Assembly: GCA_947177445.1 (NCBI GenBank)
Contig: CAMWUL010000027.1
Span: 1 to 41,954 of the forward strand
Direction: 5' to 3'
Origin: an uncultured Lachnospiraceae bacterium
GTDB taxonomy: Bacteria; Bacillota; Clostridia; Lachnospirales; Lachnospiraceae
DNA: 41,954 nt
Under the pieces are notes generated by a model, which did not search any database, had not been told where the DNA came from, and saw only the letters and a list, made by a program, of their open reading frames with translations. Shown one piece after another: positions 16,270 to 23,914 of the stretch. The stretch's first letter is position 1. Each line of letters opens with the position of its first letter. Made by a program: the position numbers and the translations under genes.

Positions 16270-17442
16270 ATGGCGGCACAGAGAACATCTCGCAAAAGAA
16301 GAAAAAAGGAGCAGACAGAATATTTCTTTGATTACAGTATGTTGTTTATCGTTCTGTTTCTGCTGGGCTTTGGATTGGTGATGATCTATTCTGCCAGCTC
16401 CTACGAAGCCTTTCAGGAATACAAGGATGCGGCCTATTATTTGAAAAAGCAGCTGACGGCCATTGTGATCGGTCTTGTAATGATGATCGTTACGGCAAAT
16501 ATTCCCTACCATTTCTGGGAGCGGTTCGCCCTGCTTGGTTACATTGTCTCGGCGCTTTTGATCCCGGTGGTGCTGACGCCGCTGGGAGTGGAATCCCACG
16601 GAGCCAGGCGCTGGATCAGGATTCCCGGCATCGGTCTGAACGTGCAGCCCGCGGAGGTGGCGAAGCTGTGTATGATCCTGTTTCTGGCCACCCTGGTCTG
16701 TAAGATGGGAAAAAGCGTCCGCACCATGAAGGGCTTTATCCTGATGGTAATCATACCCTTTCCCATTGCCGGCGAGATTTACCTGATCACACAAAACCTG
16801 AGCTCTGCCATCATTATTCTGGGAATTGCCGTGCTCATGGTCTTTGTGGCCAGTCCGGATTACAAGAAATTTGTCATTATGGGTGTGGGCGTCCTGGCCC
16901 TGGCGGCGCTGGCAGTCTTTCTGGTGGTGTCCGGGGACGGGGAAGGAGGCTTTAGAAGCGGACGGATACTGGCCTGGCTGAATCCGGAGAGCGATCCCCA
17001 GAATAAAGGCTTCCAGACGCTGCAGGCCCTGTATGCCATCGGCAGCGGAGGCATCTGGGGCAAGGGTCTGGGTCAGAGCATGCAGAAGCTGAGCTTCCTT
17101 CCGGAATCACAGAACGACATGATTTTTTCCATTATCTGTGAGGAGCTGGGAATATTCGGAGCCATTGCAGTGATACTGATGTTTATCATGCTTCTGTGGA
17201 GAATGATGGTCATCGCCAACAATGCCGGCGACCTGTTCGGCGCCATGCTGGTGGTAGGAGTCATGGGGCATATCGCAATCCAGGCGATTTTGAATATCGC
17301 GGTGGTGACAAACACCATCCCCAATACAGGCATATCCCTTCCCTTTATCAGCTATGGAGGATCATCGGTTATGTTCCTGCTCATTGAGATCGGATTGGTC
17401 CTGAGCGTGGCCAGAAGGATACAGCTGAAGGAGCTTGCGTGA
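16270..17442 (+). CDS. ftsW: Lipid II polymerase / SEDS family protein FtsW (SpoVE-type)
   Basis: The 390 residues form ten transmembrane helices after a short basic tail. SEDS family marks are ESHGARRWIRIPGIGLNVQPAEVAKL (with the Arg-Trp and Gln-Pro-Ser/Ala-Glu block), the long extracellular loop ending LPESQNDMIFSIICEELG, and PNTGISLPFISYGGSS. SEDS proteins polymerise lipid II into glycan strands together with a class B PBP, two of which are encoded just upstream. Position after murD matches B. subtilis spoVE. FtsW and SpoVE cannot be told apart from sequence here. Confidence 0.93.
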   Translation: MAAQRTSRKRRKKEQTEYFFDYSMLFIVLFLLGFGLVMIYSASSYEAFQEYKDAAYYLKKQLTAIVIGLVMMIVTANIPYHFWERFALLGYIVSALLIPVVLTPLGVESHGARRWIRIPGIGLNVQPAEVAKLCMILFLATLVCKMGKSVRTMKGFILMVIIPFPIAGEIYLITQNLSSAIIILGIAVLMVFVASPDYKKFVIMGVGVLALAALAVFLVVSGDGEGGFRSGRILAWLNPESDPQNKGFQTLQALYAIGSGGIWGKGLGQSMQKLSFLPESQNDMIFSIICEELGIFGAIAVILMFIMLLWRMMVIANNAGDLFGAMLVVGVMGHIAIQAILNIAVVTNTIPNTGISLPFISYGGSSVMFLLIEIGLVLSVARRIQLKELA

Positions 17443-17534
17443 GCAGGTTTCCGTGTCAGAACAGTGGACATGACACCTGGATAAGCCCTGCTACATAGGA
17501 TAGAATAGATTCTTTTGATACCGGATGGTGTTCT

Positions 17535-18788
17535 ATGGATTCTATTTGTATTCAGGGCGGGGTGGCTCTGGAGGGCAAGGTTTGCATTCAGGGCTCAAAG
17601 AACGCTTCACTGCCGATTTTGGCGGCGACGCTGCTTACAGGAGAGACTTCTTTTATCAGAAATTGTCCAAGGATTGCGGATGTATATGCCATGGTAAGCC
17701 TGCTGAAAAGCCTGGGCTGCGTGGTGAGATGGCAGGAAAGAGGGATCACGGTGGATCCTTCCCGGGTGCGGAGAGGGGATATGCCCCGGGAGGCGGTGAC
17801 AGGAATGCGCTCATCCCTGTTTCTTTTGGGAGCGCTGGTGGGCAGATGCGGGGAGGCTGTGCTGGAGCATCCCGGCGGCTGTGTGATCGGGGAACGCCCT
17901 ATCGACCTGCATATTTCGGCTTTGAAACAGATGGGAGTGGAGTTCTCGGAGGAGAGGGGACGGCTTCGTGCCGTGGCAGACAGGCTTCACGGCGCCCGGA
18001 TCTGCCTGCCCTTTCCCAGCGTGGGCGCCACGGAAAACATTATATTGGCGGGAGTCATGGCGGAGGGAGACACCATTCTGGAGGGAGCGGCAAGAGAGCC
18101 GGAGATCACCGCGCTTTGCCGGTATCTTCAGTGCTGCGGGGCCCGCATCGAGGGAGCGGGGACGGGCCGTCTGATGATTCGGGGCGGCAGGAGGCTTTAC
18201 GGGACGGATTTTACCGTGCCGTCAGACCGGATCGTGGCGGGAACCTACCTTTTGACCTGCATTGGAACGGGAGGCAGTGTCCTTCTGGAAAATGCGCCGG
18301 AGAAAGACATGGTATCCGTGCTGGAGACGGCGGAGAGAATGGGCGCAAAGCTGTGTGTTTCCGGGGAGGGCATTTATGTACAGGCGTCTGTGCCGCCTAA
18401 GTGTCTGGGGTGTCTCAGAACGGCTCCCCATCCGGGATTTCCCACGGATCTGCAGTCGGTTGCGCTTGCCGTGGAGACAATTGGCGACGGCTTCAGTGTC
18501 ATTGAGGAGACTATTTTTGAAAATCGCTTCCGGGTGGTGGAGGATCTGCGCAGGATGGGGGCATGTATCGAGATGAGGGACAAAAAGAGTGCGCTTGTGA
18601 AGGGAGTGCCTGCCCTGAAGGGGGCCGCAGTACAGGCCCGGGAGCTTCGGGGAGGCGCAGCTCTGGTGGCAGCGGGACTCATGGCCAGAGGTGAGACTCT
18701 GGTCACAGGATGTTCGTTTATATACCGCGGATATGAAAATATCTGCAGAGATTTCAGAGAGTTAGGGGCGCGTGTGGTAAGTGTTTAA
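17535..18788 (+). CDS. murA: UDP-N-acetylglucosamine 1-carboxyvinyltransferase
   Basis: MurA transfers enolpyruvate from PEP to UDP-GlcNAc, the first committed step of peptidoglycan synthesis and the target of fosfomycin. The 417 residues show GSKNASLPIL (the lysine-asparagine pair), PGGCVIGERPIDLH with the reactive Cys116, GATENI, GFPTDLQ (catalytic Asp) and the C-terminal RGYENICRDFRELGA arginine motif. The retained cysteine predicts fosfomycin sensitivity of this copy. It occupies the place in the dcw cluster where murG/murB commonly lie. Its stop codon overlaps the ftsQ start by 8 nt. Clostridia often have a second MurA paralogue elsewhere. Confidence 0.95.
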   Translation: MDSICIQGGVALEGKVCIQGSKNASLPILAATLLTGETSFIRNCPRIADVYAMVSLLKSLGCVVRWQERGITVDPSRVRRGDMPREAVTGMRSSLFLLGALVGRCGEAVLEHPGGCVIGERPIDLHISALKQMGVEFSEERGRLRAVADRLHGARICLPFPSVGATENIILAGVMAEGDTILEGAAREPEITALCRYLQCCGARIEGAGTGRLMIRGGRRLYGTDFTVPSDRIVAGTYLLTCIGTGGSVLLENAPEKDMVSVLETAERMGAKLCVSGEGIYVQASVPPKCLGCLRTAPHPGFPTDLQSVALAVETIGDGFSVIEETIFENRFRVVEDLRRMGACIEMRDKKSALVKGVPALKGAAVQARELRGGAALVAAGLMARGETLVTGCSFIYRGYENICRDFRELGARVVSV

Positions 18789-19509
18789 GAGCAGAAGGAC
18801 AATAATCACGCTGCTGTGTATGGCTGTTTTGGCCGCGGCGGTGCTGGGAGCCGGATATTATATCCGGGCAGCCTACACTGTCCGCACAGTATACGTGGAG
18901 GGAAATGTACACTATACGGAGGACGATATCAAGGCTATCGTCATGGATGGGTTCCTGGGGGATAATTCTCTCTATCTTTCCCTGAAATATAAAAACAAGG
19001 GGATAGAGGGAATCCCCTTTGTGGATGTGATGAACGTGGAGGTGCTGGCTCCGGATACCATCAAGATCATCGTATATGAAAAGGCGTTGACCGGATATGT
19101 GAGTTATCTGGATGCCTATATCTATTTTGATAAGGATGGCAGCGTGGTAGAGTGCTCCAGCGTGAAGACGGGAGGAATCCCCCAGGTCACCGGTCTGTCT
19201 TTTGACCATTTTGTGCTGGGGGAGCCGCTTCCCGTGGAGGAGCCGGAAATTTTTGGAAGTATTCTGAATATCACAAGGCTTTTGAAAAAGTACAGCCTGG
19301 ATGCGGACAAGATCTATTACAACCGGTCCGGGGCGGTGACGCTTTATTTCGATCAGGTGAAGGTGGCGCTGGGTACGGATGCCGTCACCCTGGAGGACAA
19401 GCTGATGGCGCTTCCCAACCTTCTGCCCAGTTTAAGCGGCAGAAAGGGTACTCTGCAGATGCTGGCTTACGACGAGAGCGGAGGAAGGTACACATTTAAA
19501 CCGGAATAG
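18781..19509 (+). CDS. ftsQ: Cell division protein FtsQ/DivIB
   Basis: This 242-residue bitopic protein has a short basic tail, a transmembrane helix at about 7-29, and then a POTRA domain (VRTVYVEGNVHYTEDDI through INVEVLAPDTIKIIVYEKAL-like strands) and a beta domain with YIYFDKDGSVVE and GIPQVTGL. It scaffolds FtsL/FtsB in the divisome. The start is a GTG overlapping the murA stop by 8 nt, so the two are translationally coupled. Sequence conservation is low, but domain order and position before ftsZ support the call. Confidence 0.9.
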   Translation: MFKSRRTIITLLCMAVLAAAVLGAGYYIRAAYTVRTVYVEGNVHYTEDDIKAIVMDGFLGDNSLYLSLKYKNKGIEGIPFVDVMNVEVLAPDTIKIIVYEKALTGYVSYLDAYIYFDKDGSVVECSSVKTGGIPQVTGLSFDHFVLGEPLPVEEPEIFGSILNITRLLKKYSLDADKIYYNRSGAVTLYFDQVKVALGTDAVTLEDKLMALPNLLPSLSGRKGTLQMLAYDESGGRYTFKPE

Positions 19510-19552
19510 AGTGTATATGGCGAAAAGCGGATTAAGATTTAATAAAAAACAG

Positions 19553-19581
19553 TTGATTAATTTGCAAAATAATTATATGAT
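19553..19581 (+). promoter_or_regulatory. Probable ftsZ promoter
   Basis: TTGATT (19553-19558) and TATGAT (19576-19581) are separated by 17 nt in an AT-rich gap between ftsQ and ftsZ, giving ftsZ its own transcript start near 19588. Confidence 0.65.
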
Positions 19582-19620
19582 AGTCTATAGGACTTAAGTG
19601 ACATGAAGGAGGGCGTATTC

Positions 19621-20805
19621 TTGCTTGAAATTAAGACGAACGATGCTGAATCTGCCGCTAAGATCATAGTAGTGGGTGTGGGCGGAGCAGGTAATAATGC
19701 TGTCAATAGAATGATAGATGAACGCATAGACGGAGTAGACTTTGTAGGTGTCAATACGGATAAACAGGCTTTGCAGCTCTGCAAGGCTCCCAGGCTTCTT
19801 CAGATCGGCGAAAAGCTGACCAAGGGGCTTGGCGCGGGAGCCAGGCCGGAGGTGGGAGAGAAGGCGGCGGAGGAAAGCGCCGAGGATATTGCCGGAGCTC
19901 TGAAGGGGGCGGACATGGTGTTCGTCACCTGCGGCATGGGCGGCGGTACCGGAACGGGAGCGGCCCCTGTGGTGGCGAGGCTTGCCAAGGAAATGGGTAT
20001 TCTCACGGTAGGCGTCGTGACAAAGCCCTTCCGTTTTGAGGCCAAGGTCCGCATGGTCAATGCCATCAGCGGCATCGAGCGGATCAAGGAGCATGTGGAT
20101 ACCCTGATCGTCATACCCAACGACAAGCTCCTGGAGATTGTGGACAGGCGTACCACCATGCCCGAGGCTCTCAAAAAGGCAGACGAGGTACTGCAGCAGG
20201 CCGTGCAGGGCATCACCGACCTGATCAATGTGCCTGCCGTGATCAACCTGGATTTTGCCGATGTGCAGACTGTCATGAAGGACAAGGGTATTGCCCATAT
20301 CGGCATAGGAGAGGGAAAGGGCGACGACAAGGCCCTGGAAGCGGTGAAAATGGCAGTGGAGAGTCCTCTCCTGGAGACTACCATCACCGGGGCAAGCCAT
20401 GTGATTATCAATGTGTCGGGAGACATTACCCTTGCGGATGCCAGCGATGCTGCCAGCTATGTGCAGAACCTGGCAGGCGAGGAGGTCAATATTATCTTTG
20501 GCGCCATGTACGACGCCTCCAAGTCGGACAGCTGTACCATCACCGTGATCGCCACGGGACTGGAGGACATGGCAGGGGTTAATATGCAGGCAAGGCTGAG
20601 CGGATCCAATACATACAGGCAGCCCGTAGCTCATGCGGTGCCGAATTCCATGAAGGCGCCTAACAGTCAGCCCGGTTCCGCCGGACAGCCCGGTCAGTTT
20701 CAGCCGAATGTAAGGTCCGTACAGGGGATTCAGAAGCCGGTGGACATCAGAAGCTCCGTGGAGGAGAAGACATTGAAGATTCCGGATTTCCTTCAGAGAA
20801 AGTAA
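19621..20805 (+). CDS. ftsZ: Cell division GTPase FtsZ
   Basis: FtsZ is the tubulin-like GTPase that forms the division ring. A start at TTG 19621 (MLEIKTND) is preferred: AAGGAGGG lies 7 nt upstream, while the in-frame ATG 19603 overlaps that site. The resulting 394 residues contain [14 protein letters not shown], the tubulin signature [22 protein letters not shown] and the synergy-loop region. The linker is variable (about 320-380) and the C-terminal peptide is [11 protein letters not shown], the contact for FtsZ-binding partners. No ftsA precedes it. A terminator follows directly. Confidence 0.97.
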   Translation: MLEIKTNDAESAAKIIVVGVGGAGNNAVNRMIDERIDGVDFVGVNTDKQALQLCKAPRLLQIGEKLTKGLGAGARPEVGEKAAEESAEDIAGALKGADMVFVTCGMGGGTGTGAAPVVARLAKEMGILTVGVVTKPFRFEAKVRMVNAISGIERIKEHVDTLIVIPNDKLLEIVDRRTTMPEALKKADEVLQQAVQGITDLINVPAVINLDFADVQTVMKDKGIAHIGIGEGKGDDKALEAVKMAVESPLLETTITGASHVIINVSGDITLADASDAASYVQNLAGEEVNIIFGAMYDASKSDSCTITVIATGLEDMAGVNMQARLSGSNTYRQPVAHAVPNSMKAPNSQPGSAGQPGQFQPNVRSVQGIQKPVDIRSSVEEKTLKIPDFLQRK

Positions 20806-20825
20806 AAATTCAATAAGTTTTTTAG

Positions 20826-20862
20826 TCCGCAGGATAACGAGACGGTTGTCCTGCGGATTTTT
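20826..20862 (+). terminator. Rho-independent terminator after ftsZ
   Basis: TCCGCAGGATAAC pairs with GGTTGTCCTGCGGA over 13 bp with one G-U pair, and TTTTT follows. It closes the dcw cluster and insulates the spoIIG promoter 3 bp downstream. Confidence 0.92.
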
Positions 20863-20864
20863 AA

Positions 20865-20930
20865 TGTCGAAAAAAACGCTTCTTCCGCGCCTCACATTTG
20901 ACAAATTCCATGCCGTCTTCCCTTTATAAT
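20865..20930 (+). promoter_or_regulatory. Spo0A-controlled spoIIG-type promoter
   Basis: A perfect 0A box TGTCGAA (20865-20871) lies upstream of TTGACA (20898-20903) and TATAAT (20925-20930), which are 21 nt apart instead of 17. TTTGACAAA at the -35 also resembles an inverted 0A box with one mismatch. Consensus hexamers with over-long spacing plus 0A boxes is the arrangement known for B. subtilis spoIIG, where phosphorylated Spo0A repositions sigma-A RNA polymerase. Confidence 0.8.
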
Positions 20931-20952
20931 CATTATGAAAAGGATGATGCCT

Positions 20953-21840
20953 ATGCGCTATGAACTTTATGCCGACAGTCTGTTTGTGATCAATTTTGTG
21001 ATGAACCTTTACCTGCTGTTTCTTGTGGACCGCAGTACCTTCCGCACTGCCACGCCGGGAAGACTGCTGCTGGGAGCGGCATTCGGAGGCTTCAGCAGTC
21101 TGCTGCCGTTTGTACTTTCCGCACCGGGACTGCTGAAGCAGGTGCTTGGGATGGCCGCAGGGGCGGCGGGCATGATTGTGATCACATTTTCTGTGAAGCG
21201 GTTCAGAACCTTTCTGAAGCTCCTCGAGAAGCTTCTGGTATATTCCTTCTGCATGGGAGGCGCCTTGCTTTTCCTGGTCCAGACCTTTCCCGGGATAAGG
21301 GCTGCGCTTACCGGCGTCTGCGGGATCCTGGGAGCCGGCGGCATCCTCTGCCTGTTCCTGGGGCGGATCTGTAAGGGTAAGGGACAGGAGGACAGCATAT
21401 GCCGTGCAGTTCTGATCCACGGCACCAGGAAAGCGGCGGTGAACGCGCTGATCGATTCGGGAAACAGCCTGACGGAGCCTCTCAGCGGCAGTCCGGTGTC
21501 CGTGGTGGATGAGGATATATTCCGGAAGCTTTGGGGTGACAGTGTCCAGGGATGCAGAGTCATTCCCTATCACAGCATCGGGAAGCGGAGAGGAATCCTG
21601 ATGGGATATCTGCTTCCGGAGCTTCGGCTGGAGGTGGGAGGGCTGGAAAGGACCTTCCGGAGAGTTTATATCGCCGTCAGCAAAGAGGAAATAGCTTCGG
21701 ACAGCGCAGGGGCGGAAGCCGTCAAAATGATCATAAATCCCAGGCTTCTGGAGGAAGCCGGAAAAGGGAAGCAGCCAAAGCGGCAGAATGAGAGGACATA
21801 TGATTCTGAAAGTAGCGATACCGGGAAAAATGCAGTTTAA
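20953..21840 (+). CDS. spoIIGA: Sigma-E processing peptidase SpoIIGA
   Basis: SpoIIGA is the membrane aspartic protease that removes the pro-sequence of sigma-E in the mother cell after a signal from forespore SpoIIR. The N-terminal half has about five membrane segments ([15 protein letters not shown] onward). The cytosolic half has the catalytic motif LIDSGNSL with Asp168. ATG 20953 ([11 protein letters not shown]) is chosen because AAAAGGA ends 8 nt upstream and the expected transcript start (about 20937) would leave out ATG 20935. The 295-residue length is normal. sigE overlaps its 3' end by 53 nt. Confidence 0.94.
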   Translation: MRYELYADSLFVINFVMNLYLLFLVDRSTFRTATPGRLLLGAAFGGFSSLLPFVLSAPGLLKQVLGMAAGAAGMIVITFSVKRFRTFLKLLEKLLVYSFCMGGALLFLVQTFPGIRAALTGVCGILGAGGILCLFLGRICKGKGQEDSICRAVLIHGTRKAAVNALIDSGNSLTEPLSGSPVSVVDEDIFRKLWGDSVQGCRVIPYHSIGKRRGILMGYLLPELRLEVGGLERTFRRVYIAVSKEEIASDSAGAEAVKMIINPRLLEEAGKGKQPKRQNERTYDSESSDTGKNAV

Positions 21841-22540
21841 GATCATACGAAGAGAGAAGCTGCTCCTGCATGGCAGGAGAGGAGAGATCCATTACATAGG
21901 AGGGGCAGAGGTGCTTCCGCCGCCCCTGGAGGTGGACCGGGAGACGGAGGTCATTAATGATCTGGGAACCGAGATTGATGCGGAGGCAAAGGCCATTTTG
22001 ATCGAACATAATCTGCGCCTGGTAGTCTACATCGCTAAAAAATTTGATAATACGGGAGTGGGAGTGGAGGATCTGATCTCTATCGGCACCATCGGACTGA
22101 TCAAATCCATCAATACCTTTAACCCGGAAAAAAATATCAAGCTGGCCACCTACGCCTCCCGGTGCATTGAAAACGAGATTTTAATGTATCTGCGGCGAAA
22201 TAATAAAACGAAGCTGGAGGTTTCCATCGACGAGCCTCTGAATGTGGACTGGGACGGGAACGAACTGCTTTTGTCCGATATTCTGGGAACCGACGAGGAT
22301 GTGATCTACAGAGACATTGAAAATGAAGTGGAACGCAAGATCCTTCTGGGGGCCATCAGCAAGCTTTCGGACCGGGAGAGAATGATCATTAACCTTCGGT
22401 TTGGACTGGGAAGCCAGGACGGACAGGAGATGACACAGAAGGAAGTGGCATCTATGCTGGGAATTTCCCAGTCCTACATATCCCGGCTGGAGAAAAAAAT
22501 TATGCGCCAGCTGAAAAAAGAAATGAATGAGCATATTTAG
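21788..22540 (+). CDS. sigE: RNA polymerase sporulation sigma factor SigE (pro-form)
   Basis: The 250 residues start with a basic, amphipathic pro-sequence that ends just before [14 protein letters not shown], the conserved start of mature sigma-E. Region 2 is [36 protein letters not shown] (core and -10 binding). The region 4 helix-turn-helix is [22 protein letters not shown]. It directs early mother-cell gene expression once SpoIIGA cleaves it. ATG 21788 is followed by an in-frame ATG 21800; GAGAGGA lies between them, so the true start could be either. It is co-transcribed and overlapping with spoIIGA. sigG, which usually follows, is here about 15.7 kb away on the other strand. Confidence 0.96.
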   Translation: MRGHMILKVAIPGKMQFKIIRREKLLLHGRRGEIHYIGGAEVLPPPLEVDRETEVINDLGTEIDAEAKAILIEHNLRLVVYIAKKFDNTGVGVEDLISIGTIGLIKSINTFNPEKNIKLATYASRCIENEILMYLRRNNKTKLEVSIDEPLNVDWDGNELLLSDILGTDEDVIYRDIENEVERKILLGAISKLSDRERMIINLRFGLGSQDGQEMTQKEVASMLGISQSYISRLEKKIMRQLKKEMNEHI

Positions 22541-22560
22541 TGTTTGTAAAAGGAGGTGAA

Positions 22561-22698
22561 ATGGGGTATACTGAATATGGAGGCTCTGGCATATCTTTTG
22601 CTGAATCCTTTGACCGGCAAAAGAGGCGCCGGGGCCTTTTTGCTGTACACAAATACAGAAGAAGTATAAGCCCATGGGAATCGGCGGGAAGTGATTGA
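22561..22698 (+). CDS. Small ORF (45 codons), unknown
   Basis: ATG 22561 has one of the best ribosome-binding sites in the window (AAAGGAGGTG at 22549-22558). It reads MGYTEYGGSGISFAESFDRQ and then a basic RRR-rich tail. It fills most of the gap between sigE and the next gene and ends 1 nt before the preferred start of that gene, which would permit coupling. No family is recognised. It may be a leader peptide, a real small protein, or the relic of a longer gene. Confidence 0.4.
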   Translation: MGYTEYGGSGISFAESFDRQKRRRGLFAVHKYRRSISPWESAGSD

Positions 22699-22699
22699 C

Positions 22700-23002
22700 A
22701 TGATACGGCGTGAAGATATATTATCGATGGAATTTTTAAAAAAGACGGAGTTTACCGGCTGTTGTCAGGGAATGCGGTACCGTCTGGAGGGCGTTTCGGG
22801 AGAGGAAGGAAAGCGGCTCAGGTGCACTGTCTGGCCGGAGCCCTTTAATTTTTTCAAAACACCGGAGGAAGAGAAGGAAACGGCGGAGTTTTCCTTTGAC
22901 GAGGACGGTGTGACAGATGCGGTGGCCTGGATGAACGACAGGCTGTTTGAGGAAAAGGATAAGTGGGATCATGCGGGTGAAAACTGGGATCGTTTCCGGT
23001 AG
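22700..23002 (+). CDS. Conserved hypothetical protein (acidic, ~100 aa)
   Basis: This soluble 100-residue protein from ATG 22700 (MIRREDILSMEFLKKTEFTG) has CGGGAAG 8 nt upstream; GTG 22691 is an alternative. It has an N-terminal alpha/beta-looking half with CCQGMRYRLEG, a Trp-Pro-Glu-Pro-Phe motif (VWPEPFNFF), and an acidic C-terminus with FDEDGVTDAVAWMNDRLFEEK. I know similar small proteins in Lachnospiraceae genomes but no assigned function. It lies after sigE in the same direction with no visible terminator, so it may be read from the spoIIG promoter. Confidence 0.65.
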   Translation: MIRREDILSMEFLKKTEFTGCCQGMRYRLEGVSGEEGKRLRCTVWPEPFNFFKTPEEEKETAEFSFDEDGVTDAVAWMNDRLFEEKDKWDHAGENWDRFR

Positions 23003-23096
23003 AATGTACAGAACCGTGTTTCGTAAAATCTGGCGGATCTGCCGATGAAAAGCGAGGTGCCGGGAAGCCGCAGAATTGATCAGGAAATGAGCAGAA

Positions 23097-23660
23097 ATGA
23101 TAGAATATATATATAATGATATGTTGTCTATGGTCAGGTATCTTCCCTATAGTCTGGCAATAGGGCTGCCGGCGGCCTGCATCTGCCTGCTGGCTGCCAG
23201 GCTCTGGCGCGGAAAAGAGGGAGGAGTTAAAGGCAAGTATGTGCCCGTGGCCGTGTTTGCGGTTTACCTGACGGTAATGCTGACCATTACCTTTTTGTCC
23301 CGGGAGAGCGGAACGAGAAGAGGCATTATGGATCTGGAGCTGTTTTCCACCTGGGGTATTAATGACAGAAACAATGCGTTCGTGGTGGAGAATGTTCTCT
23401 TGTTTATTCCCTATGGCTTTGCCTGTCCATGGGCTTTTCGCCGTGCCCGGAATTTGTTCTGCTGTACGTTGATCGGGGCAGTTACAAGCTTAGGGATCGA
23501 GTCCCTTCAGCTGCTTACCAGAAGGGGCTACTTTCAAATTGACGATATTTTGACTAACACGCTGGGCACGATTTTGGGATTCCTGATATACTGGCTTTGG
23601 AGGGGCGTGTGTCGGATATTCCGGGGCAGACCGGCGGAGGACACGCGTGAAGACCTTTAG
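23097..23660 (+). CDS. VanZ family membrane protein
   Basis: The 187 residues have four to five hydrophobic segments. The VanZ-type core is visible: NVLLFIPYGFACPWAF, a GIESLQLLTRRGYFQIDDILTNTLGTILG helix pair with the conserved E-x-x-Q and D-D-x-x-x-N-x-x-G pattern. VanZ of Enterococcus gives low-level teicoplanin resistance by an unknown mechanism; most homologues are of unknown function. Nothing nearby suggests a van cluster, so a resistance role is not implied. A terminator follows. Confidence 0.88.
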   Translation: MIEYIYNDMLSMVRYLPYSLAIGLPAACICLLAARLWRGKEGGVKGKYVPVAVFAVYLTVMLTITFLSRESGTRRGIMDLELFSTWGINDRNNAFVVENVLLFIPYGFACPWAFRRARNLFCCTLIGAVTSLGIESLQLLTRRGYFQIDDILTNTLGTILGFLIYWLWRGVCRIFRGRPAEDTREDL

Positions 23661-23710
23661 GGGGCGGGCGCTGATGTTGAAGAATAAGACAAAAAAGAAT
23701 AAGACAGAAC

Positions 23711-23746
23711 AAAATGCCGGGTCCTGTAACAGGGAGCCGGCATTTT
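23711..23746 (+). terminator. Rho-independent terminator after the VanZ-like gene
   Basis: AAAATGCCGG (23711-23720) pairs with CCGGCATTTT (23737-23746), with an inner CCTGT/ACAGG extension. The T-run is within the 3' arm. It separates the sporulation side from the sugar operon. Confidence 0.88.
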
Positions 23747-23821
23747 GCATTAAATTGCAAAAACTGTGATCAGGATACAAAAGCTATAATCAGAAATATA
23801 TTTATTATAGAAAGAAAAACC

Positions 23822-23873
23822 GTCATATTGTACTATGAATGTATCAAATTTGAGGACCGCGGAAGTCATATTG
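23822..23873 (+). promoter_or_regulatory. Direct repeat before the sugar operon, candidate response-regulator sites
   Basis: GTCATATTG occurs at 23822-23830 and 23865-23873, 43 bp apart (about four turns), on the same strand. The second copy runs into TTGACA (23871-23876), a possible -35 with no good -10 at 17 nt, as expected for an activator-dependent promoter. The AraC-type regulator at 31504 is the obvious candidate binder. Confidence 0.5.
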
Positions 23874-23914
23874 ACAGAAAGTAAAACAATACCACAAAAA
23901 AGGGAGGCGATTAG

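Noticed and set aside
17525..18400. 291-codon Gly-rich frame overlapping murA in another phase
   Set aside because: Its composition is typical of a frame-shifted GC-rich gene; murA in the proper frame has all catalytic motifs.
19594..21846. 750-codon minus-strand frame opposite ftsZ and spoIIGA
   Set aside because: It crosses a terminator and a promoter of the other strand and shows no recognisable domain; it is a shadow of ftsZ and spoIIGA.
23097..23660. VanZ-like gene as a glycopeptide-resistance determinant
   Set aside because: No vanA/H/X/Y-type genes or regulators are nearby, and most VanZ-like proteins have unrelated or unknown roles.
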